DNA from: Bacteroidota bacterium | GTDB lineage: Bacteria > Bacteroidota > Bacteroidia > Bacteroidales > Prolixibacteraceae | DNA: 49,386 nucleotides | Assembly (NCBI GenBank): GCA_023412195.1 | Contig: JAEYNZ010000127.1 | Location: 1 to 49,386 of the forward strand | Direction of reading: 5' to 3' | Part shown: piece by piece, positions 1 through 7,018 of the stretch | How the letters are laid out: each line of letters begins with the position of its first letter | Position numbering within the stretch: position 1 is the stretch's first letter | Program-made: the position numbers and the translations under genes | Notes under the pieces: generated by a model | The model's database searches: none | Told to the model about the DNA's origin: nothing | The model's input: the letters and a program-made list of their open reading frames with translations, nothing else

Positions 1-1899
1 CCAATTGGTAAAGGCTAGGTCTATGTCAGCCTGGGTTTCGCAGTCCTCTGCTGTCATATTGCCCGGGAAGTTGTGGACAATAGCATCTGGGGCTGGTACC
101 GTAAAGGTGGCATCACAATACCCTGGATCTGCACATTCGTCATCAACGCTGAAATGAACCGTAACACTCCCGCCGCATTCATCAGGATAAATTCCATCCC
201 AGTCGTTTAATACCATAAGCACATCCTCTCCCTGTGTTGCACTTGCTTCCATTAACCATGCATCAAATGCGGTTTTAATTTGTGCAGCAGTCAGGCAGGT
301 ATTTAATTCTTCAGCATCAGGACAAATAAGCTTAATTTCATCTGGCTCCGTAATAGTAATGTGACATTGATTATCATTCTCTGTAATAATATCAAACACT
401 ACAACCGTATAATCGCCTGCTGATAAACCACCAATTGACGTTCCTGTTCCAATCGGATTTTCTAAGTCCGGATCTTTATACCATGTAAATGCAAATACCC
501 CTGAACCACCATCTGCTGAAACAGTAGCTGAGCCGTCATTTCCACCGTAACAGCTTACGTGCGTTGGAGTAATTAAGCAGTTTGGAGCAGATGCCTCAAA
601 GTTAATTTCCTGAGAACAACTGGTTGTGCATCCATTAGCATCGACAATGGTTACTATATAAAGGCCTATAACCAGGCCTGAAATATCTTCTTCACTACTT
701 GTAAAGTCATTTGGTCCAGTCCAGGAAATATTATACGGAGGAGTTCCATAGGAAATAGTGAGATCAATCCAGCCATCATTTCCCTGATAAACTGTAACAT
801 TTCCAAAATCTGTAATATCACAGACTGGCAAGGTAAGGCTGGCCCCTGTAATCCCGATAATCTGGCATTCAGCGTAATTTCTAGCATCCGGACAATCATC
901 TGTTCCATCATTAACAGCAACAATATCAAAATTATAATCTACACCAATAGGATATCTTAAAGTAAAATATCCTTCCACAACTCCAGTACTTCCTAAATTT
1001 GTGAGGCAGACAGGTTCAGATATGTCGACTGCCAAACCCGTTTTATCTATTGCCTGGTATAATCCATTTGCACCATAGACATGAATCATAACCTCATAAA
1101 AACCTTCTTCTTCAACACATGATAAAACAACTGGATCATCATTATCTAAAGAACAAATAATATAATCGGTATCATCGCCGCAACCATAGCGTGCTTTAAA
1201 GTTATTTAAAGTAACTTCATTGTCAGTTCCATTCTGGTCCCAAATAGCAATATATAGATTTGTGGCTTGAGTAAAATTTTCACTGTCAATCGGGAGGGTA
1301 TTCCAGGATGCCGAACTTTCAACTCCTGTTGCCAATAAAGTCAGGTTACCTGATGCCCCGCTCAAATATTCACCGTTAGAACTCAACGTAACTCCTGCCT
1401 GATGTGCATCAGAAGTATACAAAGCCCATCCAATCAGGTCTCCTGCATTGTCATTAATTTGAATTGAAAAACTGCCGGCAAAAGGCCGGACATCAAAATT
1501 CAACCATATTACAGGTTGCCCCAACGTTGGATTTAAAAGACTTACTGGTTGACCTGTGCTGGGATCTATTGGAGGTATTGGACTTGCTGAAATATCAATC
1601 ACAAAACCTCCAGTGCCATAAAGAAAATCATTTAATGGTTTCACCTGTGATTGTGTACTGGCAGATGAACCACATCTAATGACTCCTTGAGGCGGTTTAA
1701 TATTAGTGAGATCGTTTATCGATCCATCATCATTCCATTGTGCTCCTTCAGTCCATCGTTGAGCATAATTTGTAATTAGTGATGCAGGCTGTGGGTAGTT
1801 CTGAGCTACCACTACCTGAAAAATTAATAAATAAAAAATTCCCGTAAGCAATGCTACGTAGAATTTCCGGTGTGTTTTTAGATAAGTGAAAATTTTCAT
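1..1899 (-). CDS. Secreted surface protein with SprB-type repeats (3' end outside window)
   Basis: The reading frame is open from an ATG at 1899 to the window edge (633 codons, C-terminus missing). Residues 1-33 form a signal peptide: a basic start, a long hydrophobic stretch and an A-Q-N cleavage-like site. Residues of about 35-240 are a Cys-poor region with no fold I can name. At about 351-430 and 440-520 there are two SprB-type repeats (CYGGNDGSATV-like opening, PPYNISW or VFAFTWY core, GLxxGxYxVxVxDxxGC ending). Further on is a Cys-containing module that resembles HYR/Ig-like repeats. Such proteins in Bacteroidota usually leave the cell through the type IX secretion system using a C-terminal sorting domain. 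That domain would lie left of the window, so export by this route is inferred. It is transcribed in the same direction as the broken gene upstream, from which 424 bp separate it. Confidence 0.85.
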   Translation of the reverse strand, partial: MKIFTYLKTHRKFYVALLTGIFYLLIFQVVVAQNYPQPASLITNYAQRWTEGAQWNDDGSINDLTNIKPPQGVIRCGSSASTQSQVKPLNDFLYGTGGFVIDISASPIPPIDPSTGQPVSLLNPTLGQPVIWLNFDVRPFAGSFSIQINDNAGDLIGWALYTSDAHQAGVTLSSNGEYLSGASGNLTLLATGVESSASWNTLPIDSENFTQATNLYIAIWDQNGTDNEVTLNNFKARYGCGDDTDYIICSLDNDDPVVLSCVEEEGFYEVMIHVYGANGLYQAIDKTGLAVDISEPVCLTNLGSTGVVEGYFTLRYPIGVDYNFDIVAVNDGTDDCPDARNYAECQIIGITGASLTLPVCDITDFGNVTVYQGNDGWIDLTISYGTPPYNISWTGPNDFTSSEEDISGLVIGLYIVTIVDANGCTTSCSQEINFEASAPNCLITPTHVSCYGGNDGSATVSADGGSGVFAFTWYKDPDLENPIGTGTSIGGLSAGDYTVVVFDIITENDNQCHITITEPDEIKLICPDAEELNTCLTAAQIKTAFDAWLMEASATQGEDVLMVLNDWDGIYPDECGGSVTVHFSVDDECADPGYCDATFTVPAPDAIVHNFPGNMTAEDCETQADIDLAFTNW

Positions 1900-2044
1900 A
1901 TGATTATGTTTTTAGTAATTGGATTCAAAAAGATCACACTCCCGCCAGATACTTGGAATTAATTCAGGTAGAGAAGTTAACTAAATAGATATGTGTTGGA
2001 TGAAGTGTTAGGGAACCAATATCTCCTTCAAATGGGAGGGGTAA

Positions 2045-2070
2045 AATAAAAACATTCTGCCACCCGGCAG
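2045..2070 (-). terminator. Candidate intrinsic terminator, leftward transcript
   Basis: Read leftwards, the arms CTGCC and GGCAG (2057-2070, four-base loop) are followed within a few bases by a T-rich run (about 2045-2053). A second hairpin, TTTAGC/GCTAAA with a six-base GC-rich loop, lies just upstream at 2081-2098. Together they could end transcripts of the broken surface-protein gene. The T-run is interrupted, so the call is tentative. Confidence 0.35.
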
Positions 2071-2299
2071 GATTGCTCTTTTTAGCGCGGGGGCTAAATA
2101 ATTTGTTCTTCATAAATAACGATTTAAGGAATAACTTCTTTTTTAATTACATCCTCAAATCATCATCAAAAGTGTCCAAAATGTTCTTCTTCCTAAGACT
2201 GGGTTTGTTTTGCAGTATTGGTCAGGCAAAATCTGCGATTTTTGTTTTTTATCATCTATTAAAGTTGAATCAAGTTACATTTAAATTATTATTAAAACT

Positions 2300-2317
2300 A
2301 TCCGTAAAATTACGGAT
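2300..2317. repeat. Inverted repeat ATCCGTAA/TTACGGAT after a stop codon
   Basis: This is a perfect 8-bp inverted repeat with a 2-bp centre, lying 6 bp beyond the stop codon of the broken surface-protein gene. A near-identical element (CCGTAA-TT-TTACGG) lies just beyond the stop of the LuxR-type regulator at 4817-4830. The position suggests a weak terminator or RNA-end hairpin. The symmetry would also suit a protein-binding site. Confidence 0.45.
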
Positions 2318-2323
2318 TTTTAT

Positions 2324-3823
2324 CTACAGGATATTACATACATCATATTGTATTTCACCATCTGCCCCGACATACATTGCAGGGCTGCCTATTTCTGTTG
2401 CTCCGCTGAAATAAGCAGGAGTTCCGATATCAAAGGTGACTGCTGATGTCAGGTCGAACATGGCAGTGTTTTCTCCTTCCTCCGTACTGCATTCGGTCAG
2501 ATTGTTAACTGAAACAACCGGACGCGGGTCAACATTCAGCATGAAGGTCTTGGTGGTTTCACAATCATCCTCACTGGTTACAGTTACTGAGATTTCTTCC
2601 CCGTCTGTTCCTTCATACATCACAGGGTTGATTATTGATCCCCCGCTGGAAAATACAGGAGTGCCGATATCATAGGTGACTGCTGATGCCAGGTCGAACA
2701 TTGCGGTATTGCCTCCTTCTTCTGTGCTGCATTCAGTCAGATTGTTAACTGAAACAACCGGACGCGGGTCAACATTCAGCATGAAGGTCTTGGTGGTTTC
2801 ACAATCATCGTCACTGGTTACAGTGACCGTGATTTGTTCACCATCTGCCCCAACATACACTGCAGGGCTGCCTATTTCTGTTGCTCCGCTGAAATAAGCA
2901 GGAGTTCCGATATCATAGGTGACTGCTGAATTCAGGTTGAACTGAGCGGTGATGCCTCCTTCATCTGTGCTGCATTCGGTAAGGTCCTCTGCTGAAACAA
3001 CCGGACGCGGGTCAACATTCAAGGTAATGGTTGCCTGCCCAAAACAGGTAGGATCGTTTATCTCCGTATAATATGCTTTCACGTTAACTATTGTTCCATC
3101 AACAGCATCATACGAAGACCAGTCTGCCATGGGAATGATATTTTCACCAATATAAACTACGGTCATTGTGCCATCGATCCCCAAATCCATTGAAGCATCT
3201 GTCAGATCAAACGTGCCATCCAGCGGTCCTCCGGGAGTATTTTCACATACCGTCAGACTGGCATTGTTGAGATCTGGAGCAATGCAATAATAATTGCCAA
3301 AATCAAGGTCAGCATATGCAGTCTGCCCAACATTAGGATCAGCAGAAATTATGAGCGGGCCATAATAATTGGTTAAGGGTTTTGTCCTTGTCCAATTAGC
3401 CTGATCTTCAACTTCCCTTACATAATAAGGATCATTAACTGCATCCGATTTATCTGCATCGGGCGTGACAGAAAAGAAGTAATACCCATTTGCATCGGTG
3501 ACTTCTGTTGCCAGGACAACTCCATTGTCATTATAAAGTTCTATTGTCCATCCTGACAATGGAGGTTCACCTGCATCCCAAATACCATTGTTATTCTGGT
3601 CATTGAACTTATGACCGGAAATTTCACCACGTATGATAGCAGAGGGACTCAACTGAAGGGAAGTGGCCCCTGCCCCTCCAATATCAACCGTTGTCTGAAG
3701 TGAACCACCGGTCCACATAGAAGCTCCGTTGGTTGGGCCCAGATTTTGGTCAGGCACCTCTTTCAGGTTGAGCAATGTAAAGTCCGTAATATATTTCAGC
3801 AATTCCATTGGTCGTAGTTGCAC
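2324..3823 (-). CDS. Surface protein, C-terminal fragment (SdrD-B-like domain plus tandem repeats), after frameshift
   Basis: This frame continues the protein whose N-terminal part is encoded at 3750-4646. The listed start is a GTG inside the overlap, so it is an artefact of the frame change and not a true initiation site. From about residue 64 there is an SdrD-B-like domain (SGHKFNDQNNNGIWDAGEP, a Ca-binding prealbumin-like fold in known adhesins). A Cys-containing spacer follows, then three full and one partial copies of an 80-residue repeat opening VDPRPVVS and containing LTECST and SAVTYDIGTP. The repeats are nearly identical at DNA level (period 240-243 bp). The last copy stops after GADGE and is replaced by nine unrelated residues and a stop. 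No C-terminal secretion signal remains. The function is unknown; a large secreted adhesin-like protein is likely. Confidence 0.7.
   Translation of the reverse strand: MQLRPMELLKYITDFTLLNLKEVPDQNLGPTNGASMWTGGSLQTTVDIGGAGATSLQLSPSAIIRGEISGHKFNDQNNNGIWDAGEPPLSGWTIELYNDNGVVLATEVTDANGYYFFSVTPDADKSDAVNDPYYVREVEDQANWTRTKPLTNYYGPLIISADPNVGQTAYADLDFGNYYCIAPDLNNASLTVCENTPGGPLDGTFDLTDASMDLGIDGTMTVVYIGENIIPMADWSSYDAVDGTIVNVKAYYTEINDPTCFGQATITLNVDPRPVVSAEDLTECSTDEGGITAQFNLNSAVTYDIGTPAYFSGATEIGSPAVYVGADGEQITVTVTSDDDCETTKTFMLNVDPRPVVSVNNLTECSTEEGGNTAMFDLASAVTYDIGTPVFSSGGSIINPVMYEGTDGEEISVTVTSEDDCETTKTFMLNVDPRPVVSVNNLTECSTEEGENTAMFDLTSAVTFDIGTPAYFSGATEIGSPAMYVGADGEIQYDVCNIL
2357..3010. repeat. Tandem 240/243-bp coding repeats
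   Basis: The 19-base string GAAACAACCGGACGCGGGT recurs at 2511, 2751 and 2994, giving periods of 240 and 243 bp, and long flanking stretches are almost identical. Each unit encodes one 80-81-residue extracellular repeat. Such units expand and contract by recombination and are often misassembled from short reads. Confidence 0.85.
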
Positions 3824-4646
3824 CTGTATAGGTAAAAGTTATGGTAACATATCCATCTTTGGTGCCTGTACCCAGATAGGTTACAGCCGAAACATTTGTA
3901 ATGTCGGCATCGACTGTATAAAATACACCTAAAGTACCGCCACCATTCGTGAATGCATTATCCAATGAAGGTGGGATATAGGGATTTGTCGAATACAACG
4001 GGTCAGGTTGCCGGCTGATATTATACGTTGTGATGAATGCAAAACCTCCGGCATTGGTGTTTTGCTGGTAATAATTATAAGTTATATTGAAGGAATAGGA
4101 GTTGCCGTTGGTTAAAGGCACCTGGTTTGAAGCTTTATATACAAAAACATGAGGTATAACTTCACCTTCAAAATAATCTGACTTATTATCACTCAGAATG
4201 TTGTTGTTCCACTCAGGAATAGGATTAGGAGCATCGCCATCGGCCCAGTGCTGATAAACCTTACTGATAGTGCCAACTGCATCCGTAAAAATAGCTGTAG
4301 CTGTCATTGCACTGGTGAGACCTGTGGCTGTAAGTTCAAAGGTCTCCCCAAGGTCCCATTCAAGGATCAGGTACTCATAATTATAAATATTGCCTGATAC
4401 ATCGGCAACAGAATAGAGATAATCATCCGGATGATCAAAAGTTAGATGATCAATCTTCAGTTCCACCTTTTCTCCGGCAAGCCAGCCGGTACCGGTTATG
4501 GTCACATATTCTCCGGGCAGATAATCCAGCTTGTCAGTTGCAATGGTTGCAATGGTTTGCCCGGCAAGAAAATTAGCCTTTAAAAGAAACAGAGTTGCGA
4601 AAAAAAAGAAGTACCAGGCCAAATTGACAGGTAATTTTTTTTTCAT
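3750..4646 (-). CDS. Surface protein, N-terminal fragment with signal peptide (frameshifted)
   Basis: This is a 298-codon frame beginning at an ATG with a clear signal peptide: MKKK, a hydrophobic core, then a cleavage-like A-G-Q at about 28-30. The mature start (DKLDYLPGEYVTITGTGW) is an Ig-like module that I recall as common at the start of very large Bacteroidota and Chlorobi surface proteins. The frame ends with IAQPERGA and a TGA at 3750. The downstream frame contains the expected continuation (VPDQNLGPTNGAS, TGGSLQTTVDIGG). A single extra base near 3753-3767 therefore splits one gene into two. A sequencing error, a real pseudogene and a programmed +1 shift are all possible. An imperfect inverted repeat lies about 100 bp upstream. 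Confidence 0.75.
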   Translation of the reverse strand: MKKKLPVNLAWYFFFFATLFLLKANFLAGQTIATIATDKLDYLPGEYVTITGTGWLAGEKVELKIDHLTFDHPDDYLYSVADVSGNIYNYEYLILEWDLGETFELTATGLTSAMTATAIFTDAVGTISKVYQHWADGDAPNPIPEWNNNILSDNKSDYFEGEVIPHVFVYKASNQVPLTNGNSYSFNITYNYYQQNTNAGGFAFITTYNISRQPDPLYSTNPYIPPSLDNAFTNGGGTLGVFYTVDADITNVSAVTYLGTGTKDGYVTITFTYTGATTTNGIAEIYYGLYIAQPERGA

Positions 4647-4742
4647 AACATTTGATGTAAGGAAATTTTATTGATTAAACCTTACCCATCAAACATGTTC
4701 AGTTCCAAAATCTGTATTTATCTGACCGATTGGTCTGCATAA

Positions 4743-4769
4743 TTCAAATTGAGGGGTCACCAATTCGAA
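4743..4769. promoter_or_regulatory. Candidate operator upstream of the surface-protein gene
   Basis: Arms TTCAAATTG and CAATTCGAA (one mismatch) are separated by 9 bp, about 97 bp upstream of the ATG at 4646 and about 75 bp after the LuxR-type regulator gene. Position and symmetry suit a binding site for a dimeric regulator, possibly the neighbouring NarL-type protein. The regulator link is inference only. Confidence 0.3.
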
Positions 4770-4806
4770 CATTCAATTGCTTATCAAATTTACAAAGGAT
4801 TTATTA

Positions 4807-4830
4807 CAAAAAACATCCGTAATTTTACGG
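4807..4830 (-). terminator. Candidate terminator after the LuxR-type regulator gene
   Basis: Read leftwards, CCGTAA-AA-TTACGG is followed after two bases by a run of six Ts (4809-4814 on the complement). It starts 14 bp beyond the stop codon at 4845. The stem is short and only half GC, so termination strength is uncertain. The same inverted repeat occurs at 2300-2317, also just after a stop. Confidence 0.45.
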
Positions 4831-4844
4831 TTTCTTAAAAAACT

Positions 4845-5480
4845 TTAATTGGATATTAACTTATTCCGGGTGGCATATTTTACCATTTCGGCTGTGGATG
4901 TAATGTTCAGTTTTGAAAGGATATTCTTCTTGTGTGATTCTACGGTACGGTGACTTATATAGAGCTTCTCGCCTATTTCCCTGTAAGTTAAACCGCTGCA
5001 AAAAAGTTTCAACACTTCAGTTTCCCGGTCGGTAAGTATGTATTTTTTTATCTGTTGATTACCATGGGCAATATCCACTGACCTGGTCTCCTGTAGTAAC
5101 AAATTCTCTCCGTCACAAATCTTTTTAAGTGAACCAATTAATGCGGATGGGCCGTCAGTATTATATACAAACCCTTTTACCCCAAATTCCTGGTAATCCT
5201 GAAAGCAATCAGCAAAATCAGTATTGGTTATCAGCAGGAATGGGATTTCAGGAAAAGTTTTCCTTGTTTTTTTCATCGTTTTTAAGCCGCCATTCAAACA
5301 ATGAAGCATGTCGATGAGAATAATATCAGGTTCCTGGCCCTGAAGGTGAATGGCAAGATCTTCGGGACTTACTCCTTCAGCTATTACTTCCAGTTCATCG
5401 GTGGAATGAAGCATAGATTTTATGCCTGAGCTGAAAAGGGCATAGTTTTCAAGTATGGCTATTTTGCATGTCTTTTTCAA
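4845..5480 (-). CDS. NarL/FixJ-type response regulator with atypical receiver domain
   Basis: A 211-residue protein with a receiver domain (about 1-120) and a LuxR-type helix-turn-helix (about 147-205, LTDRETEVLKLFCSGLTYRE, then ISHRTVESHKKNILSKL). The putative phospho-acceptor is D57 (IILIDML) and a Thr follows in LLITNT. The usual acidic pair near residue 11 is E-N instead of D/E-D, and the conserved Lys after beta-5 is replaced (GFVYNTDG where GYLLKDA-like is expected). Phosphorylation may therefore be weak or absent. No partner histidine kinase is adjacent. It is transcribed towards the surface-protein gene and ends about 200 bp upstream of it, so control of that gene is possible but unproven. 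Confidence 0.85.
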   Translation of the reverse strand: MKKTCKIAILENYALFSSGIKSMLHSTDELEVIAEGVSPEDLAIHLQGQEPDIILIDMLHCLNGGLKTMKKTRKTFPEIPFLLITNTDFADCFQDYQEFGVKGFVYNTDGPSALIGSLKKICDGENLLLQETRSVDIAHGNQQIKKYILTDRETEVLKLFCSGLTYREIGEKLYISHRTVESHKKNILSKLNITSTAEMVKYATRNKLISN

Positions 5481-6064
5481 AATACGTTAGTATTAGCTCA
5501 ACCTGTTTTTATCAATGCAGAGGTTTGTTTTTCATGATTAATAGCACTGATCAGGGTGCAGAGTTAATTTTTCTTTTATCCAACATCTAAAGGTTAATTT
5601 AATAGATCATAACAATTTACGGCTTTTTTTATGAAGTACAATACATAAAACCCATGTTATTTCCATTTTTGGGACTATTATTCTGAATTGGGAACCATAC
5701 TTTTAAAATTCCACTGGTAATCCCGGACAGATCCTGCAGATACCTTCTGTATATTTTGCTATACCATCACCTGGAACATCATATGTCCTGACTAGACTTG
5801 GACTAGACCTGGTATATACCTGGTCTGTCAAAAATACACGGAAGAATCTGAAAAATGAATATGGAATCATCTCTCATCGGGGAATAAACAAAAACAGCTT
5901 TCCCACCCCTGCAATAACTTTACAAGCTATCATAACATCCAAAACCTGCTCAGTGAAAAATTACAGATTTTTCAGAATTGTTCTGTTAAAAGACAGCAGC
6001 AATCCTGGAGATCATCAAACGGATACGGGTTGATTTAAGAACTTTGTTGTGAAAAATAACATGT
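5481..6064. other. Gene-free interval with direct repeat and near-palindrome
   Basis: 584 bp separate the uxs-like gene from the response regulator and contain no plausible gene. The notable structure is at 5790-5826: the octamer GACTAGAC occurs twice 11 bp apart and runs into a 22-bp near-palindrome. The remaining sequence is AT-rich and includes the presumed promoter of the leftward regulator gene. I could not assign promoter boxes with confidence. Confidence 0.45.
5790..5826. promoter_or_regulatory. Direct repeat plus near-palindrome, possible operator
   Basis: GACTAGAC occurs at 5790-5797 and 5801-5808. Overlapping the second copy, arms AGACC (5805-5809) and GGTCT (5822-5826) flank the perfect palindrome GGTATATACC (5811-5820), each separated from it by a T. 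It lies over 300 bp upstream of the regulator start codon and over 200 bp past the uxs-like gene. No T-run follows, so a protein-binding site is likelier than a terminator. Confidence 0.35.
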
Positions 6065-7009
6065 TTATTTTTCAGACAGCAGCTCTTCAAAGTAACTGAT
6101 CGTTTTGATTAGTCCCTCGCGCAGGGGTACCACCGGTTCCCATCCGTTCAGCTTTTCCCTTGCAAGGGAAATATCGGGCTTTCGCTGGGTAGGATCATCG
6201 GCAGGTAGTGGCAGGTAAATAATTTTAGACCCGGAGCCAGTGATATCAATAATCTCGTGTGCCAGCTGGAGCATTGTAAACTCACCGGGGTTGCCTATAT
6301 TAACAGGACCTGTAAATTCATCCGGGGTAGCCATCATCCTTACCATCCCTTCCACCAGGTCGCTTACATACTGAAAACTGCGGGTTTGCATTCCATTTCC
6401 AAAAATAGTGATATCCTTGTTTTGAAGTGCCTGCACGATGAAGTTGGAAACAACCCGGCCGTCATCGGGTTCCATTTTGGGACCATAGGTGTTGAAAATC
6501 CTGACAATCTTTATCTTTACGTTGTTTTGCTGATGGTAATTGACGAACAGCGATTCGGCACATCTTTTTCCTTCATCGTAGCAGGAACGTACGCCTATCG
6601 GATTGACATGGCCCCAATATGATTCAGGCTGTGGATGCAACTCCGGGTCGCCATATACTTCACTTGTTGAAGCCTGCAAAATCTTGGCTTTTGTTCTTTT
6701 TGCAAGTCCCAGCATATTGATGGCGCCCAAAACAGAAGTTTTTATGGTTTTAATGGCATTGTACTGGTAATGTACCGGGGAGGCAGGGCAAGCCAGGTTA
6801 TAAATTTCGTCAACTTCTATATAATAAGGCATTGTAACATCATGCCTTACAAGTTCAAACCAACGATTATCCAGGAGATGAACGATTTTTTTCTTCTTTC
6901 CTGTAAAATAGTTATCAAGACAAACGACTTCATTTCCCTTGTTTAGCAAAAATTCGCAAAGATGTGAGCCAACAAAACCGGCTCCTCCGGTTACCAGAAT
7001 TCTTTTCAT
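6065..7009 (-). CDS. uxs: UDP-glucuronate decarboxylase (UDP-xylose synthase)
   Basis: A 314-residue extended short-chain dehydrogenase that decarboxylates UDP-glucuronate to UDP-xylose in the cytoplasm, with NAD+ bound throughout. The N-terminal TGGAGFVGSH is the NAD-binding glycine motif. The catalytic set is visible as T115-S116-E117 and Y144-x3-K148 (SCYDEGK). Length and the NTYGP and RSFQYVSDLV motifs fit the Uxs clade, as distinct from UDP-glucose epimerases. It follows ugd with a 9-bp gap in the same direction, so the pair forms a two-step UDP-glucose to UDP-xylose pathway. The product probably serves extracellular polysaccharide or glycoprotein glycans. No glycosyltransferase is adjacent. 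Confidence 0.93.
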   Translation of the reverse strand: MKRILVTGGAGFVGSHLCEFLLNKGNEVVCLDNYFTGKKKKIVHLLDNRWFELVRHDVTMPYYIEVDEIYNLACPASPVHYQYNAIKTIKTSVLGAINMLGLAKRTKAKILQASTSEVYGDPELHPQPESYWGHVNPIGVRSCYDEGKRCAESLFVNYHQQNNVKIKIVRIFNTYGPKMEPDDGRVVSNFIVQALQNKDITIFGNGMQTRSFQYVSDLVEGMVRMMATPDEFTGPVNIGNPGEFTMLQLAHEIIDITGSGSKIIYLPLPADDPTQRKPDISLAREKLNGWEPVVPLREGLIKTISYFEELLSEK

Positions 7010-7018
7010 AAGATTTAG

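Larger units (their letters stand above)
1900..2323. other. Gene-free interval between two surface-protein genes
   Basis: This AT-rich stretch has no convincing gene. It holds an inverted repeat just after the upstream stop codon (2300-2317), two GC-rich hairpins near 2057-2098, and the presumed promoter of the leftward gene starting at 1899. A 113-codon rightward frame starts here but runs into the antisense of the repeat gene, and I judge it spurious. The sequence on the right end (from about 2353) replaces what should be the continuation of a protein repeat, so an old rearrangement junction probably lies at this edge. Confidence 0.5.

Noticed and set aside
666..929. Leftward 87-codon frame inside the first surface-protein gene
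   Set aside because: It is in another frame of the same strand as the 633-codon gene with signal peptide and SprB repeats, and its composition is implausible.
2073..2414. Rightward 113-codon frame at the left of the repeat gene
   Set aside because: It runs antisense into the coding repeats and has Phe/Leu-rich low-complexity sequence without motifs.
2436..2897. Two similar rightward frames of 73-79 codons
   Set aside because: They are antisense reflections of the 240-bp coding repeats, which explains their similarity.
2357..3010. Tandem repeats considered as a CRISPR array
   Set aside because: Units are 240-243 bp and coding, with no short repeat-spacer structure.
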